A stretch of DNA of 49,415 nucleotides. Source: Sphingopyxis sp. Its GTDB lineage: Bacteria > Pseudomonadota > Alphaproteobacteria > Sphingomonadales > Sphingomonadaceae. The stretch covers positions 1 to 49,415 of the forward strand of contig JAEMRT010000030.1 of the NCBI GenBank assembly GCA_016463225.1, read 5' to 3'. The notes under the pieces were generated by a model, which saw nothing but the letters and a program-made list of their open reading frames with translations, searched no databases and had not been told where the DNA came from. Numbering within the stretch: position 1 is the first letter of the stretch; each line of letters starts with the position of its first letter. The position numbers were made by a program, and so were the translations under genes. Shown here piece by piece: positions 16,039-27,069 of this stretch.

Positions 16039-18358
16039 ATTCTTCTCTGTCCTGTCGGTTGCGGATCCGCCCCGGAACCGATTCTGCGTACCCCATGCTT
16101 GTTTCGTCGCTCTTCCCTGCCAATCCCTGCAGCCGGTCGGGATGGAGCGTCAGTGTGACGCACGTCCCCTGCCCCGCCGGATTGTCAGAAAATTCCAACT
16201 CGCCATAATGCTGCTCGACGATCTTTTTCACGATCGCGAGGCCGAGACCCGTCCCGCCCTGGCGCGTCGTCATATACGGTTCAGCAATTGCCTCGCGCGC
16301 GTCGGGCAGTCCGATGCCGTCGTCGGCAATACGGATCACGATCTCGCCACGCGCGCCCACGCTCAGTTCGGCATCAATATGACCGACCGGAGCAACTTCG
16401 GACATTTTCGATTTTTCTTCAATCGCTTCGACCGCATTTTTGACAATATTTGTCATTGCCTGAGACAACAGGCGGCGATCGCAAACAAGCGGCTCGACCT
16501 CGTCGGGGGTTTTCACCGCGAAAACGATATCGGGCTTCGCGACTTCGAAAAGGAACACCGCCTGGCGCAGGATGTCGCGGATATCCTCGACGCCGAAGGT
16601 TGGTTTGGGCATGCGGGCAAAGCTGGAAAATTCATCGACCATCCGCCGCATGTCGTGAACCTGGCGGATCACCGTATCGGTCAGCTTTTTGAAGGTGGCG
16701 CTGTCGCCTTCGATCTTGTCGCCAAACCGTCGCTGTAGCCGCTCGGCGGCAAGTTGGATCGGGGTCAACGGGTTCTTAATCTCGTGCGCGATGCGCCGCG
16801 CGACATCGGACCATGCGGCGCGGCGTTGATCGAGCAACTGTTGGGTAATATCCTCGAAACTCAGGACAAAACCATCGCCCTGCGCAACCGCTTTAGCTGC
16901 CAGCGTCGCGGGTTCGGCGTTGGGGCGCGCCAGTTGCACGATCGCCTCACGCTCGTCGCCGACCAGCAGCTTGGCCAGTTCGGGCGCGACCTCGGCCAAC
17001 GGGCGACCGGTCAGGCAATCGGCCGACTGGCAGATCAGCCGTTCGGCTGCCGCGTTGGCCAGCTGGATCCGGTGATCGGCATCGACCGAGATCACCGCCG
17101 AGGATACCCCGCTGAGCACCGCCTCGATAAAGCTGCGCCGTGCCTCAAGCTGTTCATTGACGCTGACCAGCGCGCCGGTCTGTCCCTGTAACTGTTCGGT
17201 CATGCGGTTGAACGCGCGGGTCAGCACCGAAATCTCGTCATCGCGCGCCGGGGGCGTGACGCGGACCGACAAGTCGCCCCCCGCCGCGGTGCGCGTTGCG
17301 CCGATCAGCGTCCCGAGCGGGCGGACGATGCGGTCGGCGACGACGATTGCGGCGATGACCGCGAGCGCGAGGAGCAACAGCGAACCGAGATATAGCGCGC
17401 CGTTGAATTGCAACTGCAAAAGCTGCGAGCGTTGAAACAAGCCATTATAGTCCGCCAACACCGTACTGGCTCGCTCTGACTGTTGAAAACCGGGCACGTT
17501 GGCATCCCGGGATGCATAGACATAAGCGCCATCCCGCCCGGGCAGTCGCGCCGCGGCTTCCACCCGGTCGGATTGCCGAACGACCACGACATCCTCCCCT
17601 GCGGCTAGTCTGCTCCTCATCGTCGGTGTCAATCGACTCTCGGCAACGCGATTGTCGGGACTGACGGCCGCTGCGGTGCGTGCCACACCATCCTTCCCGA
17701 TCTCAATAATCGCCGACTCGTTCAGGCTTCGCACCACAACCTGCTGGAAATAATAATTCGAAAAATCGGGATCATCGATCCGCACGCGCGTGAGGAGGTT
17801 TCCGAGGTCTTCCGCCATTTTCGCCGTATTGGCGCCAACTTCGCGCTGATTCTCCTGATAGTAACCCTCGGCCAGATTCGCGGCATTTTCGAACATGCCA
17901 CGCGAGCGATCAGAGAACCAGAAATCGACGCCAAACTGAAACAGCAACGAAGCGAAAATCACCACGAGCAACGTCGGCGCCGCCGCAATCAGCGAAAAAA
18001 GCGCCACGAGCCGAACGTGGAGGCGCCCATTGCCTCCCTCCATCGATCGGACTGCACGAGCTCGCGCGATGCGGCTGCCGACCAGCACGATCAGCGCCAT
18101 GGCAGGCACCAGATTGGCCACCATGATCGCTGCGACCAGCGCCGGGGTGAGCAACCGTTCGCTCTGCGCGTCGCCGGTGACGAAGATATAGGTCGCGATG
18201 CCGACACTAACGATCAATGCCAGCGTGTAATATTCGGGCGCCGCAAAACGCCAGAAGCCCGAGCGTGCGTCCTGATCAGTTGAATCGGTATCGTGAGTCA
18301 GGGGAGCCGCATGCGCCATTGTTGCCATGCTACGACAAACCTGTTGCATAGAAAACAC
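16028..18358 (-). CDS. ntrY: nitrogen sensor histidine kinase NtrY
   Basis: This inner-membrane sensor kinase has up to 776 residues. Three to four hydrophobic segments in the N-terminal third flank a periplasmic region, followed by a HAMP linker (VRPLGTLIGATRTAAGGDLSVRV) and a PAS domain. The HisKA box is [14 protein letters not shown] (His525), and the HATPase has a GTGLGLAIVKKIVEQHYG lid. It phosphorylates NtrX. ATGs at 18349, 18328 and 18319 are possible shorter starts; none has a clear ribosome-binding site. Confidence 0.93.
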   Translation of the reverse strand: MFSMQQVCRSMATMAHAAPLTHDTDSTDQDARSGFWRFAAPEYYTLALIVSVGIATYIFVTGDAQSERLLTPALVAAIMVANLVPAMALIVLVGSRIARARAVRSMEGGNGRLHVRLVALFSLIAAAPTLLVVIFASLLFQFGVDFWFSDRSRGMFENAANLAEGYYQENQREVGANTAKMAEDLGNLLTRVRIDDPDFSNYYFQQVVVRSLNESAIIEIGKDGVARTAAAVSPDNRVAESRLTPTMRSRLAAGEDVVVVRQSDRVEAAARLPGRDGAYVYASRDANVPGFQQSERASTVLADYNGLFQRSQLLQLQFNGALYLGSLLLLALAVIAAIVVADRIVRPLGTLIGATRTAAGGDLSVRVTPPARDDEISVLTRAFNRMTEQLQGQTGALVSVNEQLEARRSFIEAVLSGVSSAVISVDADHRIQLANAAAERLICQSADCLTGRPLAEVAPELAKLLVGDEREAIVQLARPNAEPATLAAKAVAQGDGFVLSFEDITQQLLDQRRAAWSDVARRIAHEIKNPLTPIQLAAERLQRRFGDKIEGDSATFKKLTDTVIRQVHDMRRMVDEFSSFARMPKPTFGVEDIRDILRQAVFLFEVAKPDIVFAVKTPDEVEPLVCDRRLLSQAMTNIVKNAVEAIEEKSKMSEVAPVGHIDAELSVGARGEIVIRIADDGIGLPDAREAIAEPYMTTRQGGTGLGLAIVKKIVEQHYGELEFSDNPAGQGTCVTLTLHPDRLQGLAGKSDETSMGYAESVPGRIRNRQDREEYGA

Positions 18359-18412
18359 ACAAACGTCGTCCGTGGCGCTCGAATGCCACGATTATGAGCT
18401 AGTTTGTGTCGC

Positions 18413-19818
<1,406 letters not shown>

Positions 19819-19822
<4 letters not shown>

Positions 19823-20910
19823 GCCGCGGCTCCCTTTTGCGCCACCGGCAGATGAACGCGAAAGCGGGTCCATTCGCCGTCGCGCATATGCTGGACGGTG
19901 CCGCCCATATCGCGCGCCAGCTTGGCGACGAGCGCGAGGCCGAGCCCGCGCCCCTCGCGCTTGGTCGTCACGAACGGGTCGAACAGGTCGCCGCGAATCT
20001 CGGCGGGAACCCCGGGGCCATTGTCGCTGACGCTCACCTCAATCGGCAGCGCGATGCGCCCCCGCCCGTCGCCATTGTCGATCGAAAGTCCTTGGCGGTA
20101 CGCCGTTGCCAGCCGCACAACGCCATCGTCGCGCCCGCCGAGCGCCTCGCAGCCATTGGTGACGAGGTTGAGCAATATCTGAACCATGGCGTCATGATTG
20201 CCCTGCACCAGCGGCAGCGAAGGGTCGAAATCCTCGGCAAAGCGCACCCCCGGAAACTGGCGCGCGCGCGCGGTTTCCATCGCCTGATGGATCGGCTGAT
20301 ACAGGTTGATCGGTCCGCAGGCGATCGGCTGGCCACGCGAGAAATGCTCCATCTGGTCGATCAGCGTCGCGATCCGGTCGACCTCGGTGCAGATCAGCGT
20401 GGTGAAGCGTTCGCCGCCGACGTCGGTCTTGCGCGCCAGCAGCTGCGCTGCGCCCTTGATCCCGGCGAGCGGGTTCTTGATCTCGTGCGCCAGCATCGAC
20501 GCTGCGCCGCCGGCAGCGCGCCCCGATCGCCCGATCGCGCCGCCCATCAGCTCGGCATCGCTCTGCGCAGGGATAAGCGCAAGGATTCGGTGACCGCTCT
20601 GACCATAGGGAACCATCTGCATGTCGACAAAGATCGCCTTGCGGCCGCCCACCGAAATCTCGGCCCGATGCGCGAAGAGCGCCGACGTCGCGGCGTCGCT
20701 CATCCGCTGGCGATAGCTGCGATCCATGTCGATGACGTCATACACGACGCGACCGATCATCGCGGAACGGCTAACGTTGCACATCTGTTCGGCGGCGGCG
20801 TTGACGAACAGGACAACGCCGCCCTTGTCGATCAACAGCGTCGGGACGGGGTGCGAGTGGATCAGCTCGTCGTGGTCGAAGGTCGGGATGCTCGACGTGA
20901 GCGCGCTCAC
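19819..20910 (-). CDS. ntrB: nitrogen regulation sensor kinase NtrB
   Basis: This 363-residue soluble kinase has an N-terminal PAS domain (about 15-120), a HisKA box [14 protein letters not shown] with His142, and a HATPase domain containing [16 protein letters not shown] and [18 protein letters not shown]. There are no membrane spans, as expected for NtrB, which senses nitrogen status through PII protein. Four-base ATGA overlaps join it to dusB upstream and ntrC downstream, so the three genes are translationally coupled. Confidence 0.95.
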
Positions 20911-21905
20911 GCGGCGGCCTTGCTCAGGAACGGCGTGTAAAAGCGTTCGAGGGCATCGAGCACGTCGCGGCTGCTCGGTATCTGGTTGACCATATTGCGG
21001 AACTCGGCCGAACCGTGCAGTCCCTTGACGTACCAGCCGAGATGCTTGCGCGCCATATTGACCCCGGTGACCTCACCATAATGCTCGATCATCGCGCGAT
21101 AATGCGATGTAATGACGTCAAATTGTTCGTCAATGCCGGGATCGGGTCGATCGCCCTCGCCGCGCAGCGCCGCCATGACCTGACCCAACAGCCACGGGCG
21201 ACCATAGGCACCGCGCCCGATCATGACGCCGTCGGCGCCGCTTTGCGCCAGCGCGGTGCGCGCATCGTCAGCCGAACAGATGTCGCCATTGGCGATCACC
21301 GGGATCGATACGGCATCCTTGACCGAACGGATGAAGCTCCAGTCGGCTTCACCGCGATACATCTGATTGCGGGTCCGGCCATGAACCGTCACCAGCTTGG
21401 CGCCCAGATCCTCGGCGATGTGCGCGAGCTCGGGGGCGTTCAGGCTGTCGTGGCACCAGCCCATGCGCATCTTGACCGTCACCGGCACCGACACCGCCTT
21501 GACGCAGGCCTCGATCAGCGCCGCGGCGAGCTTAAGATCGCGCATCAGCGCCGACCCCGCGTCGCCGCTGGTCACCTTGCGCACCGGGCAACCCATGTTG
21601 ATGTCGATGATCGCGGCGCCGCGATCCTCGTTGAGCTTCGCCGCTTCTCCCATTTCATAGGGGGTGCAGCCTACAAGCTGCATCGACACCGGTTCTTCAA
21701 GCGGGTGCCACGCCGCTTTCTGGATCGACTGCCGCGTTTCGCGGATCGCCGCCTGGCTGGCGATCATCTCGGTGACGTTGAGCCCCGAGCCATAGCGGCG
21801 GACGAGAGTGCGGAAGGGCATGTCGGTGACGCCCGTCATCGGCGCGAGGATCACGGGATCCGCGATAGTGATGTTGCCGATCTGGATGGGCCGCAGCGGC
21901 GCCAT
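20907..21905 (-). CDS. dusB: tRNA-dihydrouridine synthase DusB (NifR3)
   Basis: This 332-residue FMN-dependent TIM-barrel enzyme reduces uridine to dihydrouridine in the tRNA D-loop. Seen motifs are [13 protein letters not shown] near the N-terminus, the [10 protein letters not shown] loop with the catalytic Cys, [16 protein letters not shown] and IANGDI. It is the first gene of the nifR3-ntrBC arrangement conserved in alphaproteobacteria. The ATG at 21905 gives a normal-length N-terminus. Confidence 0.95.
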   Translation of the reverse strand: MAPLRPIQIGNITIADPVILAPMTGVTDMPFRTLVRRYGSGLNVTEMIASQAAIRETRQSIQKAAWHPLEEPVSMQLVGCTPYEMGEAAKLNEDRGAAIIDINMGCPVRKVTSGDAGSALMRDLKLAAALIEACVKAVSVPVTVKMRMGWCHDSLNAPELAHIAEDLGAKLVTVHGRTRNQMYRGEADWSFIRSVKDAVSIPVIANGDICSADDARTALAQSGADGVMIGRGAYGRPWLLGQVMAALRGEGDRPDPGIDEQFDVITSHYRAMIEHYGEVTGVNMARKHLGWYVKGLHGSAEFRNMVNQIPSSRDVLDALERFYTPFLSKAAA

Positions 21906-21935
21906 GGCGGGAGCTTTCGTCAGATTGCCTAAAAT

Positions 21936-21960
21936 TTGAGCAGCCCGTACACGCTAAGCC
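21936..21960 (+). promoter_or_regulatory. putative promoter of ispDF
   Basis: TTGAGCA, a 10-base spacer and GCTAAGCC resemble the TTGACGS/GCTANAWC pair. They lie in the dusB-ispDF divergent gap. A second GCTA box (21984-21991) sits 17 bases before the ATG, counted from its first base. Either or both may be used. Confidence 0.35.
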
Positions 21961-22000
21961 GCTTTCCCGCAAGCCGCGGCTGCGCTAACCGGCGCGCATC

Positions 22001-23179
22001 ATGGCCGAGTCCGCTTCCCCTACCACGCCGCGCGCGATCGCCATCTTGCTCGCGGGTGGCCAAGGCAGCCGGGCCGGTTTCGCCGTGCCGAAGCAGCTTG
22101 CGTTGCTGGGCGGCAAGGCGCTGCTACGCTGGAGTCTCGATACATTTTCTGCGCACACCGCGATCGGTGGCGGCGTGTTGGTAGCCAATGATGACGTCAT
22201 GGCGGCGCTCGGATCACTGCCGGATGGCTGGATTTCCGCCGATCCCGGGGCCGAACGGCAGCAATCGGTCGCCAACGCGCTCATCGCGCTGGCCGACCAC
22301 GACGACGCCGCACCGGTCTTGGTTCACGACGCCGCGCGGCCCGGGGTGACGGCCGAAGTCATCGACCGCTTGCTCGCCGCGCTGGCCGTCGCCGAAGCCG
22401 CGATCCCGACCCTGCCCGTTCCCGATACGCTGGTCGTGCAAGACGAGGGAGCCGCAGGCGACGTTGTTGACCGGGGCGCGCTCGCGCGCGTCCAGACGCC
22501 GCAAGCCTTCCGACTTGGGACATTGCGCCGCGCGCATGCCAAGGCCGTAGAGGCCACCGCGACCGACGATGCGCAACTCGTCCGCCGTCTGGGCGTCACG
22601 GTCGCAACAGTGGCGGGCGACGCGCGGCTCCACAAACTGACATATGCCGAGGATATAGCGATCCTGAGCGGCTTGCTGGGGATCGAGACAATGATACGAA
22701 CCGCGGTCGGCATGGGTTATGATGTCCACCGTCTCGTCGCCCACAAGCCGCTATGGATCGGTGGAATAGAAATAGAGCATAGTCATGGCCTTGAAGGCCA
22801 TAGCGATGCCGACGTCGGGCTTCATGCGATCACCGATGCGATCCTCGGCGCGCTGGCCGATGGCGATATCGGCGATCATTTCCCGCCCAGCGACCCGCAA
22901 TGGCGCGGCACCGCATCGCATCGCTTCCTGGAATTTGCCGCAAACCGCGTTGTCGATCGCGGCGGCCGGATCGACCATGTCGACCTGACGATCATTGCCG
23001 AGGCGCCGAAAATCGGCCCGCACCGTGCCGCGATGCGCGCGCGGATCGCTGAAATCCTTGCGATTCCGCTCGACCGGGTTAGTGTGAAAGCCACAACGAC
23101 AGAGCGGCTGGGGTTCACCGGTCGCCGCGAGGGGATCGCTGCGCAGGCTGTCGCGACTTTGCAACTTCCGGAGAATTGA
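22001..23179 (+). CDS. ispDF: bifunctional MEP cytidylyltransferase / MEcPP synthase
   Basis: This 392-residue fusion performs two non-consecutive steps of the MEP isoprenoid pathway. The N-terminal IspD part (about 1-225; LLAGGQGSRAG, VLVHDAARPGV, RVQTPQAF) transfers CMP to methylerythritol phosphate. The C-terminal IspF part (from about 236; GMGYDVHRL, HSDADVGLHAITDAILGA, DIGDHFPPSD, KATTTERLGF) cyclises the later intermediate to MEcPP with a Zn-binding Asp-x-His. Such fusions are common in alphaproteobacteria. cinA follows directly. Confidence 0.96.
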   Translation: MAESASPTTPRAIAILLAGGQGSRAGFAVPKQLALLGGKALLRWSLDTFSAHTAIGGGVLVANDDVMAALGSLPDGWISADPGAERQQSVANALIALADHDDAAPVLVHDAARPGVTAEVIDRLLAALAVAEAAIPTLPVPDTLVVQDEGAAGDVVDRGALARVQTPQAFRLGTLRRAHAKAVEATATDDAQLVRRLGVTVATVAGDARLHKLTYAEDIAILSGLLGIETMIRTAVGMGYDVHRLVAHKPLWIGGIEIEHSHGLEGHSDADVGLHAITDAILGALADGDIGDHFPPSDPQWRGTASHRFLEFAANRVVDRGGRIDHVDLTIIAEAPKIGPHRAAMRARIAEILAIPLDRVSVKATTTERLGFTGRREGIAAQAVATLQLPEN

Positions 23180-23181
23180 CC

Positions 23182-23739
23182 GTGCTGCCTGACGATGAAA
23201 CGCGGTTTGCCGTGCGCAATACGCTGGCGACGAGTGTGCTCGCCAACAATCGCGCCGCGGGTCGCAAGATCGCGGTGGCGGAAAGCTGCACCGGCGGCAT
23301 GGTCAGCGCCGCCCTGACCGACATCGCGGGCAGTTCTGACGTCTTTTCAGCAGGCTTCATCACCTATTCGGGCCACGCCAAGCAAAGCCAGCTCGACGTC
23401 AGCAGCGAAATCCTCGAAACCTTTGGCGAAGTATCGCTCGCCACGGCATGGGCGATGGCGACCGGCGCGCTCGCCAACAGCGACGCCGACATTGCGGTCG
23501 CGATCACCGGCATCGCCGGTCCGGGCGGCGGATCGGAGAAAAAGCCGGTCGGGCTGGTCGTTTTTGCGCGCGCGCTACGCGGCCAGAGGTCGGACGACTA
23601 TTTCACTCAGCGGGTGCAATTCGAAGGTGGCGACCGTGCAGCGATCCGTCACCATGCGACGCTGTTCGCGCTCGACCTGCTTCAGCCGGAAAGGGACGAA
23701 CTGCGCCCCTCGGAAGACATCGCCCTGCCCGCCCCATAG
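23182..23739 (+). CDS. CinA family nicotinamide-nucleotide amidohydrolase
   Basis: This 185-residue protein corresponds to the C-terminal CinA/PncC domain alone, which deamidates NMN to nicotinic acid mononucleotide in the pyridine-nucleotide cycle. The VAESCTGGMVSAAL nucleophile loop and GIAGPGGGSEKKPVG motif are clear. The GTG at 23182 is preferred because GGAG lies eight bases upstream; a TTG at 23176 overlapping the ispDF stop is the alternative. Its last 58 bases overlap the convergent Coq10-like gene. Confidence 0.9.
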   Translation: MLPDDETRFAVRNTLATSVLANNRAAGRKIAVAESCTGGMVSAALTDIAGSSDVFSAGFITYSGHAKQSQLDVSSEILETFGEVSLATAWAMATGALANSDADIAVAITGIAGPGGGSEKKPVGLVVFARALRGQRSDDYFTQRVQFEGGDRAAIRHHATLFALDLLQPERDELRPSEDIALPAP

Positions 23740-24161
23740 AGATCGTCGGCCCGTGTTTCGAACGCCGCGATCATCTTGCGCAGTGCCTTGTCAAACATCT
23801 GCCCTGCGAGCGCTTCGAACATCCGGTTGCGGAATGCGAAGTCGACCATGAAGTCGACCCGGCAGCCGCCATCTTCGGTGGGCGCAAAATGCCATTCGTT
23901 GCTGAGGTGCTTCATCGGCCCGTCGATATAGCTGACCGCCACTTCGCGGGGCCGCTGTTTGTGGACGCGGCACGAAAAGCTCTCGCGCAGTCCCTTGAAG
24001 CCCACGATCATGTCAGCGACCGCCTCATGCTCGCTGTCGCTGCGGATGCGCAGCGCGATCACCCAGGGCAGGAATTCGGGGTAACGCTCGATGTCGGTGA
24101 CGAGCGCGAACATCTGTTCGGCGCTATACGCCAGGACGCGGGTTTCATGATGCCGTGGCAA
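23682..24161 (-). CDS. Coq10/RatA-like START domain protein
   Basis: This 159-residue START/polyketide-cyclase-fold protein opens with HHETRVLAYSAEQMFALVTDIERYPEFLPW, the signature of the Coq10/RatA (ubiquinone-binding) family, and ends with MFDKALRKMIAAFETRA. Mitochondrial Coq10 binds ubiquinone for respiration. The E. coli RatA homologue was described as a ribosome-association toxin, but no antitoxin gene is seen here, so a quinone-binding role is more likely. It sits eight bases after lipA, the usual alphaproteobacterial pairing. Confidence 0.88.
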   Translation of the reverse strand: MPRHHETRVLAYSAEQMFALVTDIERYPEFLPWVIALRIRSDSEHEAVADMIVGFKGLRESFSCRVHKQRPREVAVSYIDGPMKHLSNEWHFAPTEDGGCRVDFMVDFAFRNRMFEALAGQMFDKALRKMIAAFETRADDLYGAGRAMSSEGRSSSLSG

Positions 24162-24169
24162 GGGCGCGG

Positions 24170-25117
24170 TCAGCCGGCATTGGCGCGCGCCAGCTGCGCC
24201 TCGCGCGCGGCACGCATTCGCTCGAAATCATCGCCGGCGTGATAGCTTGAGCGGGTGAGCGGCGACGAGGCGACCTGCAGGAAGCCCTTGGCGCGCGCGA
24301 TCTGTGCATAGGCGTCGAACGCCTGTGGCGTCACGAAGTCGATCACCTTGGCATGCTTCGGCGTCGGTTGCAGATATTGGCCCATCGTCATGAAATCGAT
24401 GTCGGCGCTGCGCATGTCGTCCATCACCTGATGCACCTCCATCCGCTGTTCGCCCAGCCCGAGCATGATCCCCGACTTGGTGAAGATCGACGGATCGCGG
24501 CGCTTGACGCTTTCGAGCAGGCGCAGCGACGCATAGTAGCGCGCACCGGGGCGGATCGTCGGATAGAGCCGCGGCACGGTTTCGAGATTGTGGTTATACA
24601 CGTCGGGACGCGCATCGATGATCGCCGCGATCGCGCTTTCGGGCTTGTTGCGAAAATCGGGGGTGAGGATCTCGATCGTCGTCTGCGGCGTCTCGCGGCG
24701 CAGCGCATTGATCACCTTGACGAACTGGCTCGCACCGCCGTCGGGCAGATCGTCGCGATCGACCGAGGTGATGACGATGTGGCTCAGCCCCATCTTGGCC
24801 GCCGCAATCGCCGTATGTTCGGGTTCGAGCGGATCGACCGCGCGCGGCATCCCGGTCTTGACGTTGCAGAAAGCACAGGCGCGGGTGCAGGTGTCGCCGA
24901 GGATCATCACCGTCGCATGCTTTTTGGTCCAGCATTCGCCGATATTCGGGCACGCCGCCTCTTCGCACACGGTGTTGAGGTTCAGTTCGCGCATCAGTTT
25001 GCGCGTTTCGGCATAGCCGGGGCTGGTCGGCGCCTTGACGCGGATCCAGTCGGGCTTGCGGGTGCGCTGGCTGGGCGTCGATTCAGGCTGGGCGGCGGGC
25101 TGAGCGGGAGCGTTCAT
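24170..25117 (-). CDS. lipA: lipoyl synthase
   Basis: This 315-residue radical SAM enzyme inserts two sulfurs into octanoyl groups on lipoyl domains. The auxiliary cluster motif is C51-x4-C56-x5-C62 and the radical SAM motif is C77-x3-C81-x2-C84 (CTRACAFC). [10 protein letters not shown] near the C-terminus holds the conserved Ser of the auxiliary cluster. The ATG at 25117 gives the normal N-terminus; a longer reading adds an unrelated 26 residues overlapping the carbonic anhydrase gene. It is divergent from carbonic anhydrase and probably co-transcribed with the Coq10-like gene. Confidence 0.95.
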   Translation of the reverse strand: MNAPAQPAAQPESTPSQRTRKPDWIRVKAPTSPGYAETRKLMRELNLNTVCEEAACPNIGECWTKKHATVMILGDTCTRACAFCNVKTGMPRAVDPLEPEHTAIAAAKMGLSHIVITSVDRDDLPDGGASQFVKVINALRRETPQTTIEILTPDFRNKPESAIAAIIDARPDVYNHNLETVPRLYPTIRPGARYYASLRLLESVKRRDPSIFTKSGIMLGLGEQRMEVHQVMDDMRSADIDFMTMGQYLQPTPKHAKVIDFVTPQAFDAYAQIARAKGFLQVASSPLTRSSYHAGDDFERMRAAREAQLARANAG

Positions 25118-25165
25118 TTCGCCCACATAGTCGCGCGCGCGCCTCTTCTCAACCTCTCTACCTAT

Positions 25166-25176
25166 GCTAAGGCGCG
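25166..25176 (+). promoter_or_regulatory. GCTA-type -10 box close to carbonic anhydrase start
   Basis: GCTAAGGC begins 14 bases before the ATG, the same distance and nearly the same sequence as at metG (both share CTAAGGCGCG). This suggests a leaderless or near-leaderless transcript. TTCTCAA at 25146-25152 is a poor -35. Confidence 0.35.
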
Positions 25177-25179
25177 TAC

Positions 25180-25821
25180 ATGACTCACTTTGCACAAATG
25201 ATCGACGGTTATCGTCGTTTCCGTAACGGCGGCTGGCAGGAACAGCGCGAGCGTTGGGACGGGTTGGCCGAGGGTCAGGCGCCCAAGGTGATGGTGATCG
25301 CCTGTTCGGACAGCCGCGTCGAACCGTCGCAGATTTTCGATACGAACCCCGGTGAAATCTTTGTCGTCCGCAACGTCGCGGCGCTGGTGCCGCCGTTCGA
25401 AACGACGCCGGGCCGCCACGGCGTGTCGGCGGCGCTCGAATTTGCCGTCCAGTTCCTGCGGGTCGAGGAAATCGTCGTCATGGGTCATGGCCTGTGCGGT
25501 GGTTGCCACGCCGCGCTCCACCGATCGATGGCGGGCGCCGAGCCCGGACGCGGCGGCTTTATCGCCGACTGGATCGCCATGCTCGACGACGCCAGCGAAC
25601 AGGTTCGCAGGGATCATACCGACATTGACAACCGCGAGGCCGGTCGTGCGATGGAAATGGCGGCAGTCCGGGTCAGCATCGCAAACCTGCGCACCTTTCC
25701 CTGCATCCAGGAAAAGGAGCGCCGCGGCACGCTGCGGCTGCGCGGCGCCTTTTTCGCGATCAGCGACGGTGCCTTGCACCTATTGGACGAAGCGACGGGG
25801 GAGTTTGAACCCGCCGCCTGA
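25180..25821 (+). CDS. beta-class carbonic anhydrase
   Basis: This 213-residue zinc enzyme interconverts CO2 and bicarbonate. The zinc ligands C42, H103 and C106 lie in ACSDSRVEP and GHGLCGGC, with the D44/R46 dyad present. No signal peptide is seen, so it is cytosolic and probably feeds bicarbonate to carboxylases. It is followed after 14 bases by an unknown membrane protein with a good ribosome-binding site, which suggests an operon. Confidence 0.95.
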   Translation: MTHFAQMIDGYRRFRNGGWQEQRERWDGLAEGQAPKVMVIACSDSRVEPSQIFDTNPGEIFVVRNVAALVPPFETTPGRHGVSAALEFAVQFLRVEEIVVMGHGLCGGCHAALHRSMAGAEPGRGGFIADWIAMLDDASEQVRRDHTDIDNREAGRAMEMAAVRVSIANLRTFPCIQEKERRGTLRLRGAFFAISDGALHLLDEATGEFEPAA

Positions 25822-25835
25822 ACAGGAGACGCGAT

Positions 25836-26414
25836 ATGAGCAAGAATGCGATGTGGCTGACCCTTATTTTCGTGGCGGCGGTGGTCGGCGCGTTCATGGG
25901 GCCGTCGTTAGCCAGCGTCCTGTCACCGGGAACCTTGCTCATCCTGTCGGTACTGCTGATCGGCGGCATCGTCATTTTCTGTTTCTGGGCGCTGTCGAGC
26001 AACAAGAGCGGCGCCAAGGCCGATACCAATGCGATTGCCGACGCACGGACGATGCAGGCGCCCGCCGGCAAGGCGCGGATCTATGTCACGCGCCGCGGCT
26101 TTGTCGCCGCGCTGCAGGGCATGAACGTGACCCTCGACGGCGCCGCAAAAGGCCAGATCAAGTCGGGCCAGATGCTGATGGCCGATGTCGCCCCCGGCAC
26201 GCACCACCTGCAAATTGCCACCGCAAAGATGAAGCTGGCGCATCCAGCCGAATTCGAGATCGAAGTCGGTGCGGGCGGCGTCGTGGTGATCGGCGCGATG
26301 ATCGAAATGGGTGCCTTGAAGGGCAACATCAAACTGGAACGGCTCGACGCCGCCAAGGCGCGGGAGGATGTTCACGCCACCAAATTGGTGCTGTGGGAAG
26401 TGCCGCCGGCCTGA
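25836..26414 (+). CDS. membrane protein with DUF2846-like domain, function unknown
   Basis: This 192-residue protein is preceded by AGGAGA. Two N-terminal membrane helices (about 7-27 and 33-53) precede a soluble domain. Its pattern AGKARIYVTRRGF ... VTLDGAAKGQIKSGQMLMADVAPGTHHLQI resembles the DUF2846 beta-sandwich found in bacterial envelope proteins. No catalytic residues stand out. It follows the carbonic anhydrase gene and may share its transcript. The assignment to DUF2846 is by pattern only. Confidence 0.75.
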   Translation: MSKNAMWLTLIFVAAVVGAFMGPSLASVLSPGTLLILSVLLIGGIVIFCFWALSSNKSGAKADTNAIADARTMQAPAGKARIYVTRRGFVAALQGMNVTLDGAAKGQIKSGQMLMADVAPGTHHLQIATAKMKLAHPAEFEIEVGAGGVVVIGAMIEMGALKGNIKLERLDAAKAREDVHATKLVLWEVPPA

Positions 26415-26423
26415 TTGGCCCGG

Positions 26424-26996
26424 TTATGGCTTCGCGGTGACGAACCCTGCGGCGGGCCATTCGGTATCACCGATCCGCGCCACGTCCAGCTTGGCGAACT
26501 CGACCGGTGGCATACCGACCCCGACATAGCTGCCGACCTCGGTCCATTTGCCGTCGGCGACCGTCGCGACATATTTGATGGTCGCGCCGTTCGGCACTGG
26601 GATGCTCCATTCGAAGCCAGTATCGGTGACTGCAAAGGGGAATTTTCCGGTGCGACCATCGGTCCAGCTGTTCATCGCATATTGGTCGGTCGCGGCATCG
26701 TAGGAAACCACCGCAAAGGCGTTGAAGACAAGCTTGCCTGCCTCGTCGTAGCCTCGCCCCTCGATCATCAGTGCGGTGCCATCAAGCATCGGCCCCGTCC
26801 GCTCGGTCTGCACCAGCTTGATTGTACCACCCGGCGATGTGATTGTGGCGGTGCCGCGCCATTCGCCATGCAGCTTCGCCAGTTTGGCGATCGCGGCCTT
26901 TTGTTCGGCGATCACGGCTGGATCGGTGCGCATCTGCGCCTGCGCGGGAATGAGGGCAGCCGACAGCAAGGCGGCGGCGACAAGAGCAATTCGCAT
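26424..26996 (-). CDS. exported lipocalin-like protein (DUF1579-like)
   Basis: This encodes 190 residues. The ATG at 26996 is preceded by GGGGAGGAT six bases away; a longer start ten codons upstream is disfavoured. A signal peptide ends at IPAQAQ. The mature part has LAKLHGEWRGTATI, VQTERTGPMLDGTALMIEGRGYD and WTDGRTGKF, a beta-rich pattern like DUF1579 lipocalin-like proteins. The function is unknown. It is the last gene of the ettA-thioesterase-lipocalin set on the minus strand. Confidence 0.75.
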   Translation of the reverse strand: MRIALVAAALLSAALIPAQAQMRTDPAVIAEQKAAIAKLAKLHGEWRGTATITSPGGTIKLVQTERTGPMLDGTALMIEGRGYDEAGKLVFNAFAVVSYDAATDQYAMNSWTDGRTGKFPFAVTDTGFEWSIPVPNGATIKYVATVADGKWTEVGSYVGVGMPPVEFAKLDVARIGDTEWPAAGFVTAKP

Positions 26997-27069
26997 GATG
27001 ATCCTCCCCAATTGTGTTGCCGGCATAACACAGCGCGGAGCGAAGGAAAATACGCGTCGCAGCGACAGC

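Noticed and set aside
23682..24161. RatA-type toxin of a toxin-antitoxin pair
   Set aside because: No antitoxin gene is adjacent, and the lipA context and START fold fit a Coq10-like quinone-binding protein better.
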